Assembly (NCBI RefSeq): GCF_009727055.1
Contig: NC_052354.1
Location: forward strand, 45,072,784-45,136,783
Length of the DNA: 64,000 bases
Origin: Benincasa hispida
Taxonomy: Eukaryota; Streptophyta; Magnoliopsida; Cucurbitales; Cucurbitaceae
Direction of reading: 5' to 3'
The notes under the pieces were generated by a model that saw only the letters and a program-made list of their open reading frames with translations, did no database searches and had not been told where the DNA came from. Position 1 is the first letter of the stretch, and each line of letters starts with the position of its first letter. This document shows positions 24,314 to 35,151 of this stretch, piece after piece. Position numbers and translations under genes: made by a program.

Positions 24314-26340
24314 TTAAAGCCACTCCACGATAAACCAAAAAACTAAAAGCTGGATCCACCCAAACCGCAAAGGAAACCAAGCGATATTTGTAAACTTCAT
24401 AATAAAAATCCACAATCCAAAGAGTGAGATTGTTAACTAGACGTGCTCCGATCATTCTTTTCAATGAAATCTTTAATATAAAACCTTCAAATTTTTAAAA
24501 CATATTCATGAGGGGTTGAAAGACAAATCGAAGTTCCTACAAATTACAAAGTAACCGAGAAGCCTTACAAAAAGAAATGTATCGCATGCATTCATTTTTC
24601 ATTTAATCTACATATGTTTGCCAAATGTATTTGACAGAAAATTGAAATGAGGGGTTATAAAGAAACTGGAGAAGATGGGGAGTATTTATCTTTGAGATTT
24701 TGGAGATTCAAAATACTGAATATTTGTTTGTATCATTTTAAATAAAAAAACACTGATAATGGTCGATATTTAAGAGATTCAAAACCGAATATTTATATTC
24801 CTTTAAAGGCAAGTTAACCCTTACTACTACTCAATTCCTCTTCATGTTAATAAAAAGGTGTGATAAAGGATAAGACAGATAAAAATACAAGAAGCAGTCA
24901 TCGATTATGTATTGCAAAAATTACTAGAAGAATGCCTAAAAAAAATCGAAACACTGATCACTTTAAATAGTGACGACAAGGTATATTGTTTCTTTTTAAT
25001 AGGAATGTTATTTATTACATGTTATAGGCGATTGGATATATAAAGAATTATATACAACCGAAGTGTGATTGTTAAACTGAAAGTTATATATTATCTGAGT
25101 TGTATATTCAAATTGATACATAGAACAAGTAACACAATGACAAGTGGTTCGATTCAAGGAACAAACGATCAAGAAAGAGAAAAGAGTGAAACAACTAAAG
25201 ATGTCCACTTTCCCTATGGAGCCCCACCCCAAACAAGGGAGGAAAAAAATTCTCCAAAAGCTATATGAGGAAGGGGACGAGGAATTCCTCGTCCTCACCC
25301 CCGCCTCGTTCCCCACCCCCGCTTGTAAGGCTTTTTTTTCTTATATTTATTATAATAATTTAATTTTATGTTATTTATTTTTATTATATAAATATTATAT
25401 TTAACTTTCAAGATTTATTGTTTAATAGTCAAAATAATTAATACGTTTGAATTAATGTAAAAGAAAGATATGTTTGAACTCTAATAAATTTAGATCATGC
25501 ATATGAATGATTTTATTAAAATAATTATTTCCTTCAACTTGAAATTTTTGAGTAATTTCTCTTCAAATTTTAATTGTCAATGTGAAACAAACCATATAAA
25601 AGTTAACCATTTAATTAAAACTTTCCCATAATAATGATTTATGTTAGTTGGTTTCTTTTTAAAAAAAATCAAATGGGAAAAATTTCACATAGGGAATTCG
25701 ATTCCTGCAAATTCTCCGTGAAAAATCCACGCGTCCGATCCTTGGTGACTTTGACGGGGACGAGGAAGGAAAATGGGAGAAGGGAAGCCATTCATGGTCC
25801 CTTGGACATCTCTAGAAACAACCATTGTTGTAAACGAAGCACTTAAAAGGGCTAAAATAAATTTCAAGGTAACTAAAAGTTCATGTTTCTTCATATAATA
25901 ATTATTAATGAGACGCTTTCATAACGTGTCTAGGTTATTTAATGTAATGTAAAGCCGACATTATAGGATAAGAAAAAGACAATGGTTAGTGATCCGATTA
26001 ACCTGAATAAGAGATTGAGGAGAAAAATGTATGAATTGATAAAAATACATCGTAATTATATTCACGATGAAACCTCATGACGTGAAAACATCATAGGATG
26101 AGACTATAGAATGGCTAGAAAATAAAGACTACACAAAAGAAAGACAACAATGACAAGATGAAAAGGCCATTAAAAAGTCAGAAGAAATAACATCGTAGCT
26201 ACACTGCAAAAGACAAAATTAAAAAGGCAACGTTTCTTAATTTAATTTAAACAATAGCTTGAATAGTCATAGTAAGAGGTGAGTAAAGAACAACGAACAA
26301 CCTAATGAACATGTAACTAAGAGTTTACCATGGTTATTTA
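24314..26340. other. AT-rich intergenic DNA with two GGGGACGAGG patches
   Basis: No gene seen. Around 25255-25325 and 25735-25800 there are GC-richer patches with GGGGACGAGG; the first contains a 20-bp perfect palindrome (listed separately). These look like remnants of a GC-rich repeat family. The short open frames here are overlapping low-complexity artefacts. Confidence 0.55.
25275..25294. repeat. 20-bp perfect palindrome GGACGAGGAATTCCTCGTCC
   Basis: Self-complementary over all 20 bases. It is followed by ACCCCCGCCTCGTTCCCCAC, a C-rich stretch. The half-site GGGGACGAGG recurs at about 25755. Confidence 0.95.
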
Positions 26341-26344
26341 TATT

Positions 26345-26720
26345 TAGGAGTGATCATTCAAACTGCAAAAAACGAATCGAACCGAAAATTCAGTAAAATC
26401 GAAAAATGCGGTTCGATCCGGTTTGAAGAAATGTTGAAATCGAATTAATTCGGTTTCACTTTTGAAAACCAAATTTGAAACCGAACCAAACTGTTTTTAA
26501 TATATATATATATTTTAAAAAAAGAGTAAAACCAATTTAAAGCCGAACCGCTTTTAATTTAAAGAACAAAATCGAATTTAAAACCGAACAAAAAAAAAAG
26601 AATATAACATGAGTTTTTTAAAAATGTAAAAATCGAATTTAAAACCGAACCGAACTGTATATATGTGATTCGGTTTCACATTTTAAAAAATCCGATTGAA
26701 CCGAATCGTTTCTACCCTTA
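26345..26720. mobile_element. Degenerate CCGAACC/GGTTCGG-rich repeat element
   Basis: About 375 bases in which AATCGAATTTAAAACCGAAC and related AAACCGAACCAAACTG or CGGTTCGATCCGGTTT phrases recur in both orientations. The outer ends (GGAGTGATCATTCAAAC and, inverted, GGGTAGAAACGATTCGG) are weakly related. This resembles widespread plant non-coding elements with GGTTCGGTTT motifs. No coding capacity. Confidence 0.5.
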
Positions 26721-26789
26721 TTTGTAGTCTAATTGATGAAATGTGAGGTTGAGTTCATGAATACATGTTTAAAACGAAATTATAATAAA

Positions 26790-26905
26790 AATAATGAGGA
26801 GAAGAATAAAAAAAAGGCCCACTAAGTGAGGAGCAGAATTAAAAAAAAAAAGGCCCATTAAGTGAGGAGCCCATGAGAAAAAGGCCCATGAAGGAGGAAT
26901 AAGGA
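26790..26905. repeat. Short imperfect tandem repeat AAAAAGGCCCA(C/T)TAAGTGAGGAGC
   Basis: Three or four imperfect units of about 35-45 bases containing AAGGCCCAYTAAGTGAGGAG or AAGGCCCATGAAGGAGGA. The RGGCCCA motif also resembles the telobox-associated TGGGCC promoter element of plants. Confidence 0.6.
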
Positions 26906-26914
26906 AAGCCAAAG

Positions 26915-27215
26915 AGAAAAGGGCACGTGGCGAAAGGAGAGGAACTATGGGGCAGTAAGTTAGTGAAATAATGAAATGAAACAAAGAAGCGTACGAATGT
27001 GGTCAGAGAGGATACGTGGATGACGCAATGAGATGGGAAGGTCCGCTGTCACATCCACAAACTTGAAACGACCGGTGACATTAGAAACCCCCATCATTTC
27101 AATTCACATCCCTCCCTTTCTCTCTCCTTTTCTTTTTTTTATCTCTACCATAAATCAATCACTCGCTGACGTGGCAGACAGATCAGACAGCTGCTGACAC
27201 AGACCACCCCCATTT
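26915..27215. promoter_or_regulatory. Promoter-like region with three ACGTGG boxes and no recognised gene
   Basis: Within 260 bases there are CACGTGGC (26924-26931), TACGTGGA (about 27013) and TGACGTGGCA (27167-27176). These match G-box/ABRE-type bZIP sites. A CT-rich leader-like tract (CCCTCCCTTTCTCTCTCC, 27110 onward) lies between the second and third boxes. The sequence is more complex and GC-richer than its surroundings. No exon of a known protein follows on either side before repeats begin. It could be an orphaned promoter, a non-coding RNA promoter or a remnant. Confidence 0.35.
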
Positions 27216-27318
27216 TCTTTTTCTTTTTTTTTTTTTTAAATAATATTAGTTAATTTATTTTACATTATTTACTTCCAATAAATCATAAATTCATTTTCTT
27301 GCGTAAAAGTCAGATTTA

Positions 27319-27820
27319 GATTAAAAATTCTTTTTTGCTTCTAAATTTTTATAAAAATAATTATTTAGTCTAAAAACTCTAATTTGTAACGATTTAGTTC
27401 TCGGACTCTCAATTTGACAACAATTTAGTCTCCTAACTTTACTATATGTAACAATTTGATCCATGTATTTTTAAATTCATAACAATTTAGTCCATAATAC
27501 AAACAAATTTATCAGAATTAGATGTCATTTTTTATTATTTTACGATGCAAATTTTGTATTTTATAAAAATATTGAATCTCCAATTAGTTTATTGGTTTAT
27601 TTATACATGAAATGTTATTAAATCTTAACTTTAATTTCTCATATATTGATTAAATTGTTACAAATTTGAAGATACGACGATGAAGTTGTCACATAGTAAA
27701 GTTTAGGGACTAAATTGTTACCAAATTGTAAATTCAAGGATTAAATAATTACAAACCAAAGTTCATGAACTAAATTGTTACTTTTATGAACGTTTAGGGG
27801 TTAAAAGTGATTTTTAACCT
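27319..27820. mobile_element. Long-TIR non-autonomous element, copy A
   Basis: Both ends are made of degenerate phrases facing inward: AAAAATTCTTTTTTGCTTCT with AATTTTTATAAAAATAATTA on the left, and the complement of TTGTTACTTTTATGAACGTT with TAGGGGTTAAAAGTGATTTT on the right. Inside, ACAATTTAGTC-like phrases (left half) turn into GACTAAATTGTTAC-like phrases (right half). Almost the whole element is therefore an imperfect inverted repeat of about 240 bases. No coding capacity. Confidence 0.6.
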
Positions 27821-27833
27821 TAGTTTTATTATG

Positions 27834-28559
27834 ATTAAAAATTATTTTGATCCATAAACTTTCATAGAAGTAGCATGTTCATGTACTTTTAAATTTGTAA
27901 TCATTTAGGCTCCGTTTAGTAACCATTTGGTTTTTTTTTAAAAAAAAAAAAAATTAAGCTCATTTCATCCACAATTCTTACAATGATTTGCATATTTCTT
28001 GAGTACCATGGTTGAATTCTTAACCAAATTCCAAAAACAAAAGCAATTTTTTGAAAATTACTTTTTCTAGTTCTCAAAATTTGGCTGGTTTTTTTTTTTT
28101 GTGGAAATAGTGTCTATAAACTTAATTTTTAAAAACAAAATTGTTACCAAAATAAGCCTTAGTCATTGAACTTTAGTATGTAAAGATTTAGTTTCTAATA
28201 TTTTCAAATTTGTAATAATTTAATTTCTAATATTTTCAAATTTGTAATAATTTAATCACTATTGTGAAAAATCTCATTAAGCTTAATTGTTAATTGTTAA
28301 TTATGTAATGACTTAGCTTTTATAATTTACAAACTTGATCATTAATTTATTTATTAATTTACATGTATAATAAATTTCATTCAATTTTAATAATATCTTT
28401 TATAACAGAGACTAAATCATTACAAATTATAAAGTACAAAATCTAAATTGTTATAAAGTTGGAGTTACAAAAACTAAATAATTACAAACGAAAGTATTGA
28501 GCCTAAATTATTACTTCTATGACAACTCAAAAACCAAAACTTATTTTTAAGTTTTAACC
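27834..28559. mobile_element. Long-TIR non-autonomous element, copy B, split by a nested MITE
   Basis: Left end GATTAAAAATTATTTTGATC then CATAAACTTTCATAGAAGTA; right end (inward) GGTTAAAACTTAAAAATAAG and TCATAGAAGTAATAATTTAG. Same family as copies A and C. It is interrupted at 27908-28158 by a Tourist-like MITE with TTA target duplication. A further local repeat, TTTCTAATATTTTCAAATTT GTAATAATTTAAT, occurs twice in tandem near 28192-28255. Confidence 0.6.
27908..28158 (+). mobile_element. Tourist-like MITE (251 bp) nested in the long-TIR element, TTA target duplication
   Basis: Left terminus GGCTCCGTTTAGTAACCATT; right terminus, inverted, GGCTTATTTTGGTAACAATT. The ends are related TIRs and TTA flanks both sides (27905-27907 and 28159-28161). 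Removing the element plus one TTA rejoins the host phrase ...AATCATTTA|GTCATTGAAC..., which matches the parallel phrases of the host family. A reverse, degraded relative lies at about 29135-29335, and a scrap of the end occurs near 36488-36510. Confidence 0.75.
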
Positions 28560-29808
28560 AATCAAATTTAAAATTTATCGAAAATACATGACTTATAATT
28601 ATACATTCGAAAATATAAAATATAAAATAAATACCAAACAAAATAGTATTTTAACATTTTTATTATTATTTTCATATATATATATATGAAAAAGAGAAGC
28701 TTTTTGACACCTCGACAGTATCGCGCGCGATGCGCGGGAGGCCGTTGGGGCCCATGTCCTTCTCTTTGTTTTTTTTTTTTCTCCTTAAAAACCTTAATTC
28801 TTTTTCATTTTTATTTTCATTTATTACTATTAGTTTTCATGGGTCCCATCTAACTAACAGTGAATCAACGTCCTATTTCTATGTCCTAACACATCACACT
28901 TCCTTGTTTGCTTCTTTTTGGCCTTTTTCCCCTTTTATTTATTTTCTTAATATTAAATGTATTATTATTAGAAACAAAATTTAAATTTTAGTTTAGGTGA
29001 TGCAAAAATTCTTATAAAACGTTAAATATGTATAAATTGAAAGTTGAACAAGGATTCAAATAAACTTGTCGAATCCAAGGATTTAGGAATTTATTTGACA
29101 TTGCTTTAAATTTGAAATCTTATTTTATTTTATGTATAGTTTGTAACTATTTAATTTTTTTATTTTTATTTTGAAAATTAAACTTATAGACTATATTTCT
29201 AATTTTTTTAAACTAAAAAATGTAGTTTTAAAATCTTATTTTTATTTTTAAAATTTAACTAAGAATTCATCAATTATACTCGATGCAAATCATTGTAAGA
29301 AATATGAACAAAAAACGAAATGGTTCCGAATGAGATTTTAATTATTTTATTTTGTTTAGATGTGAAGAATATGACTTCAAATAAAGCTAAATGCATATTG
29401 AGTATGACAAATATCAAATGATAAAGATATGATCAGAAGGATTAGAACCATTATCCTTTTTAGTTTATAACCTAAAACAATTCAATTTAAAACTTAAAAG
29501 TTAAGAGGCTACTTTGCCGAGTTCTCCGATAGGTCAATCTTTTTTAGTTCAATAATCGTAAGATAGAGAATTGTGATTATTATTATTATTTTTTTTTTTG
29601 GTTTTCAAATAGAAACAGTCGAGAGAAATAAAGGATTCAAAATTTTAAATCGAAGTATGAAAATTACCAAGTGGATCCTTTTTAAATGTGATGATCCCTA
29701 AAATTTCAAGATACAAAACTGTGTTTACAAACTTTTTCTCATTCCTTTTCCTTTCTTCCAACATATGCCTTTACACATTTTTTTTTTCTTTTTTGTTTGA
29801 TCTCATTC
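28560..29808. other. Intergenic DNA with a small CpG-rich patch and a degraded MITE copy
   Basis: A CpG-dense patch at 28715-28755 includes TCGCGCGCGATGCGCGGGAG, striking in otherwise AT-rich DNA. The 28730-28984 open frame is low-complexity Phe/Leu/Ser and not a credible gene. 29135-29335 is an inverted, degraded relative of the 27908-28158 MITE (shares TCTTACAATGATTTGCAT and GTCTATAAGTTTAATTTT on the minus strand). The last 200-300 bases before 29809 should include the 3' UTR of the Kelch gene. Confidence 0.5.
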
Positions 29809-32800
29809 TCAAGCAGAGCCATTTCCAGGTCCTCCTAATGTTAAAAACATACCCTGAAGATCATCTCTAAGCTTGACTGGCAATGAAGATGGAGTTGGTT
29901 TTATGATTGGAACAGGAGGAGGACTGAGTTGAGCTTGCCTAAAGCTCTGAGCTGACTCGGGCATTGGAATCGACGGTCGTTGCTGCGAGTTCTTTGACTG
30001 TTCTACGTGATTTGAGATCGGGAGTGTGTTTGTCGAAAGAGGTGGACTCTCTGTAACAATGCTGGCTCTTGAGAAGACCCCAGGTCCCTGATTCAAGAGA
30101 ACTTTTCAATACCTTTGAAAGGTTTGTGCATTTGTTTAAGTTTCAACTACTTGAAAAGAGTGAGGAAGAAAGTTCGAGTTCTTGGGGATGCTTACAGGTG
30201 TGAACAGGACACCTCTATATACTTTCCCATTGACAGTAGCAGTCATCAGGAAGCCAGAGTCGAAGGCGCCGTCAACTCTTCCTCGAACCTCTGATCCAAT
30301 CTGAAACAAACGTGACGACAGAAGTATTAAAAAGTGATAAAAGGACGTATAAGCAGGAATGTTGTTTTTCATGATTAGTGTGTTTTGGTTTAAGCTACCA
30401 AGTTTTGAATGAGGCCAGTCTCCAAGGACTTGTGATCTTTCACCGGACGAACAACATGGAGAAGCTGCTGCTGTTCGGTCTTTAGTGGATTCTGGTGTCC
30501 GAAATATGAAAGATCTTGCTGTGGGGCGGTTTGGACAACATTTCGAAACTCAGTTTGTGTTCTAGAAATGCTGTAAGGTTCGCTAATTGAGCTATGATTC
30601 ACACGCTTAAGAAGTCGTAATCCTTGGGTGCTTGTTACTGAATCAGAGACTTTTCGGACTGGGGTCTGTTCTTGATCTGATTGTGATGGAGATGAATGCT
30701 GGGATAACGACAAAGAATGCTCCTCTTGCTCGGATTCAACCTCCCACAGTTTTGGATTCATGGTTCTCCTCCGTTTTGGATGTAATGTCTCTGGAAACAT
30801 AATGAAAATTAGATCGTTCAAGCACATTTCGTAATCGAGAAAGATGACTCGACTTGAGAGATTAATACTGACCCGACATGAACTGAGTTGAGTGTTTTGT
30901 CTCCAATTTTGGTTCATGATCTTCCTTTCTAACTAACTCTATGTTGTTCCCCATAAGCTTAGTCTTCTGCTTCAAAGAAAAAAAAAACTAAATGATATAA
31001 CAATTATAACTACATTACAATGAAATTAAAACTTCAGCATTCAAGCTGTCGTGTTTTCGTACCATGCCACTCTGATCTTCTCTTAAAGAATTCTTACTTT
31101 GATTATTCCAGTGTTTTCCAAAAATTTTGCACATCGAAACATTGTACCGGCCATTCGGGTGGTCTGCTCCGAGTTGCAAGACCAACAAATCATTGAGGGG
31201 TCGTTCATCCTCCCCACACCTATGAATTCCAAAAGAAAAACAAACAAAGAAAACAAATCAATCAAGGAACCTGAACCAGGAATGTCGCTCGATGTCTAGG
31301 AAGTTTTGCGCTAAACCTACCCTCCATATATGGCAATGTCTGAGTCTGCAACCACAGCTGTGTGAGAAAATCTCCCTTGAGGTTGTTGACCGCACGTATC
31401 GAGCTGAGTCCACGAGCAAGTACATAAATCAAGCACCCAAGCATCATTGTAGTATTGCCTATCTCCAACCCCACCAAGGATGTACACCTGCAAAGTGGAA
31501 AGATCAGTTGGGGCCTCGAAACGAAAGAAAAGGATGACATGGTACTAAGATTCTGATTGTTTCTGAGTGTCGTGTTCAAAGTTTCTGTCTTTTCAGTAGC
31601 AATAATATTAACTGCAGCATAATGACTCACCTTCGTTGCGATATTAACCGCAGCATGACCGGCCCGAACACCAGGTGAAGATCCTTGAACAGATAACTAT
31701 TGACAAAAAAGAAGATGAAAGAGCCATTGAGACACTAATCATTGCCAATTTCCAAAACAGTATAGTTGAAAGAAAGATCAATACTTTAGACCAAGTTAGT
31801 GAATGCACGTCGAGCATATCGACACCCCCTTGATAACGGTCTCCACAGTCACCACCATAAACAAACAGCTTGTGACCAACTGCTGTAGCAGAGTGACTAT
31901 CCCTAGGGACAGGAATATCACCCCTAACCTCAATATTCATCCACACCATAGTCTTGAGGTCTAGAATGTGCAGGTCATTCAAGTAATTCGATTCGCCTTC
32001 TCCACTTCCCCCGAAAATAACCAGTTTGTCATCTCCAACGAGCGTAGCCGTGTGACTTTCTCGAGGTGCCGGTGGATTCCCTTTGCATTCAGGTTGTACC
32101 CATTCCTTGGTACCAAGATTCAAAATGTGGAGATCATTTACCTTCTTAGAGCCATTTGTACCACCAAAAACTATCATCTGGTTTCCGACAATTAAGGCGC
32201 CGTGGCTGTCTCTCGGGCCTGGACCCTGTCCGGTAGTTACCATGTTGGTCCAGACCATGGTATCAAGATTTAGTACAAGAACATCACTGAAATGCAACCC
32301 TCCACAGCATCCCTAGTTTTGAGTATTGGAAGAAACACATCATAAAAACAGCATAGCAATAAATACAGAAAAGCACGAAACATTTCACAATGGAACATAA
32401 CTCAAGAGCATTTCCCTCATACAAAACATCAGATTTTCTGTTTCCGGTATAAATCTATTTCTTACACATGAGTTTAGACCCAAGATTTAAGACAAACATT
32501 GCCAGAGGTTTAACAATAACCCTTTTGCAAGGGCAATATAAAGTACAGAAAAAAAAAAAAAAAAAAGCTCACCCTTCTCTTAGAACATGCATTGAAATAT
32601 AACTACCATAGTGAGTGTGTAAGAGCATTAAAAGCTACGGCTAGCTATTTGAAGAATGGGTTTCATTAAAAGCTTTAACAGAAAATATCAATATGAGAGA
32701 CATAAAGAGGAACCAAGATGAGAAAATCAAGGGGGTTAGAGGAGAATTTCCCATCCAGCAGTTTTAACTGTCTGTAGTCTGTACTAATTAAAGTAACTAA

Positions 32801-32861
32801 AAACTAAAACCAGAGAAAGTTATGTCTGTTTTTAGTCAAAGATGGCCATTCAGCTGAACAG

Positions 32862-32921
<60 letters not shown>

Positions 32922-33283
32922 AAAAAAAGCAAGAACAAAAACAAGAGAGAGAAAAGAGCAGAACATCCATTTACTAGTAGAATTGATGAAGGGACATAGC
33001 TTAAACAACACAGAGATCACAGACAGCTCAGTTGCAGACTTCCAAACAACCTCAAAGGAAAACAAACGAAGAAACAAAAAACAAAATAACAAAAGACCAA
33101 AGAATTGAAGCTTCTAGTTCTGAAGGAAAGAAAAAAGCCACATACCCCAAATACATAGACATTTCCCTGATAAAAACAAGCAGAATGCCCCCATCGCTCA
33201 GAAGGAGTGAAGCCCATAACTTTAGGATAGAGCCACATTGCCTTCTTCTTTGAAGTTTCTCCTCCTAATACAGAAGACCCCAT
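29809..33283 (-). CDS. Kelch-repeat (galactose-oxidase-like beta-propeller) protein, 641 aa
   Basis: Cytosolic or nuclear Kelch beta-propeller protein, a plant-specific family of unknown biochemical role. Coding exons: 33146-33283, 31785-32312, 31631-31696, 31321-31487, 31063-31219, 30873-30966, 30399-30790, 30196-30300, 29809-30087; GT-AG borders, 642 codons with stop. Kelch blades span about residues 28-330. Each shows a GG pair followed by the spaced Tyr/Trp pattern: VYVFGGCCGGLHFSDVL, MIVFGGTNGSKKVNDLHIL, LVIFGGSGEGESNYLNDL, LFVYGGDCGDRYQGGVD, VYILGGVGDRQYYNDAW, IAIYGGCGEDERPLNDL. The C-terminal third is Ser/Gln/Pro-rich and probably disordered, except for a conserved-looking block near 515-550 (IGSEVRGRVDGAFDSGFLMT). 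No F-box, RING or phosphatase domain is visible. It is the third minus-strand gene. Confidence 0.92.
32862..32919 (+). repeat. 58-base A homopolymer in intron 1 of the Kelch gene
   Basis: An uninterrupted A run on the plus strand, meaning a U run in the Kelch pre-mRNA. It is followed by purine-rich sequence (AAAAAGCAAGAACAAAAACA). Length may be affected by sequencing or assembly error. Confidence 0.85.
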
Positions 33284-34500
33284 TTGGTTTCTCTTTAAAA
33301 AATGTTCTCTCTTTCAGAAGTAAAGATATTTGAGTATTTTTACTTCAACACAGTGCTTGACAAGGAATAAGGGAAGAGAAAAAGAAAGCAAAGAGAGAAG
33401 AGAAATAAGGAGTCAAAAGACGACATGAACAAGCCAAGTGATGTATCAACTATCAGTGTCAATAGACATGAAAAGATGGGAGCTTTCAAGTCTAAATCAC
33501 TGTGGCACCCAACAACAACAGAAGCTTGTGATGAGAACAACATTTTTTTCCCTATCTACATAAGGGGAAAAAAAAGAAAAGAAAAAGAAATGAAAAAGAG
33601 AAACTTTTTTTCACCTAGGCAATATATCAAACAGCTGATAGGCAAAAGTGTTGGGGGAGCTGAGTAGACATATAAATACACATTAGAATTCAAACATAGG
33701 GTGTTAATAACAAGTAAGTGATGTAATGTCATTGAGAAGGTACCTGTAGATAGAGAAAGGGACAGATATCCAAACAGAAAGATCACAATACTTTATTGTT
33801 TTTCATTAAAAAAATAAAAAAGAAATTACTTTTCACAAGTTTTTCTATCTGAAAATGATGAAGAAAGTGGAGAGGGAGCATTGGGTTGTGGGAAATGATG
33901 AAGAGGGTGTTTTGGGTTTTGGGGTTATTTGAGAGAAAGAAGAAAGCTTTTTGCCATTTTTTTTTCTTCTCTTCTTTTGTTGAAGGTGAGATTAAAAAAA
34001 ATGGTCACATGGTTTTCTTTTCTTTCTCAGTTAGTATATTATGATATGGGGATTGATGGAAATGGGAAAGAAAGCTCTTTCAATCTCTCTCTTTGTAAAA
34101 TAAGAACAGAGATGGGAGAGAGAAACATGGACACCATAACCAAAAACTCAATTTTCAAGGCGGGTATTGATGTGGATCTAGAAATGTCTTTTCTCAAGAG
34201 TGTTTTTTTGGGGGGGGGGGTAAACCATGGGGCTTTGGGCTTTGTAAAGAGAGGGAAAAGAAATTCTTTATATTTCTAGTTTTGGGAAAGGAGATGGTAT
34301 TGTTTTTCAGTTTTGATTACCTAAACTCCCACAAAACCCAAAGAAATTAAAAAGAAAAAAATTGGAAATTTTTGTTTATTTTTCCTTTTGTAAGGTAATC
34401 TCAAATCTTAGTGTCAGCTCTTGAATTCTTCATTGATGGTTGAGTTTTGTGAAACTTGTCCTTGGAGTTTCCACCTTCAATTCACTTTCAATTCCCCCTT
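33284..34500 (-). promoter_or_regulatory. 5' UTR (spliced) and promoter region of the Kelch gene
   Basis: A likely 5' UTR intron has its donor at 33743 (AG|GTACC) and an acceptor somewhere around 33300-33360. Pyrimidine-rich (minus strand) leader sequence runs to about 33950. Plus-strand open frames here are low-complexity or antisense artefacts. A G10 run is at 34209-34218. No separate gene seen up to 34500. Confidence 0.45.
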
Positions 34501-35151
34501 TTCTTAACCAATAAAATCATCCTTCATAGTTGAGTTAATATTTAATTATAGATTTTTCTTTCCAAATTTAAACTTGGGCACATTCAATAGATAATGTATA
34601 TATCAATTATCGTCGAATTAAATTTACTATAATATTCTGCAAGTGAGATAATATTAAGTATAAAGTATGTATAGAGATTGAATGGATAAATTTTGTAGAA
34701 TTCAACAAATTTGAGTTGTCTAACTAATTTTAAAATCGATAATCATTTAATTGCAACTTGTAAGTTATTTTTTATTAGTTTTTTTAATTCTATAAAGTCT
34801 ATATTGAAAAAACTTTTCACATGTTAACAAATATATGGTGTTTAAATATTTGAAAAGTCATTTCGAATAAATTTTTAATCGATCTTTTGAATTTATCATT
34901 TCTTTGAGCACAACATATTTCTCTTTTATCTACATAGTTACATACCTCAAATAGTTGCTAGCTTTAATAAAAGTCTTAAATTTTAACTTTGAATGCACAT
35001 ATACTTATTTTTTACCAATGAATCCTTATCTAAATTTCAAAACACAAAATATGTTTTTGATTTTTTATTTCAAAACTTGACTTAAAATTTAAAAGATTCT
35101 AAAAAAGTATATAATATAGCATAGAAATTCCTTAAGTAATAATAATCTCTA
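34501..35151. other. AT-rich intergenic DNA
   Basis: No coding sequence, RNA gene or clear repeat structure recognised. Confidence 0.5.

Noticed and set aside
28730..28984. 84-codon plus-strand frame starting in the CpG-rich patch
   Set aside because: Phe/Leu/Ser-rich translation of a T-rich region; no homology or codon pattern.
33929..34279. Plus-strand 116-codon frame upstream of the Kelch gene
   Set aside because: Overlaps the expected promoter/5' UTR of the Kelch gene, is low in complexity, and includes a poly-G run; no domain.
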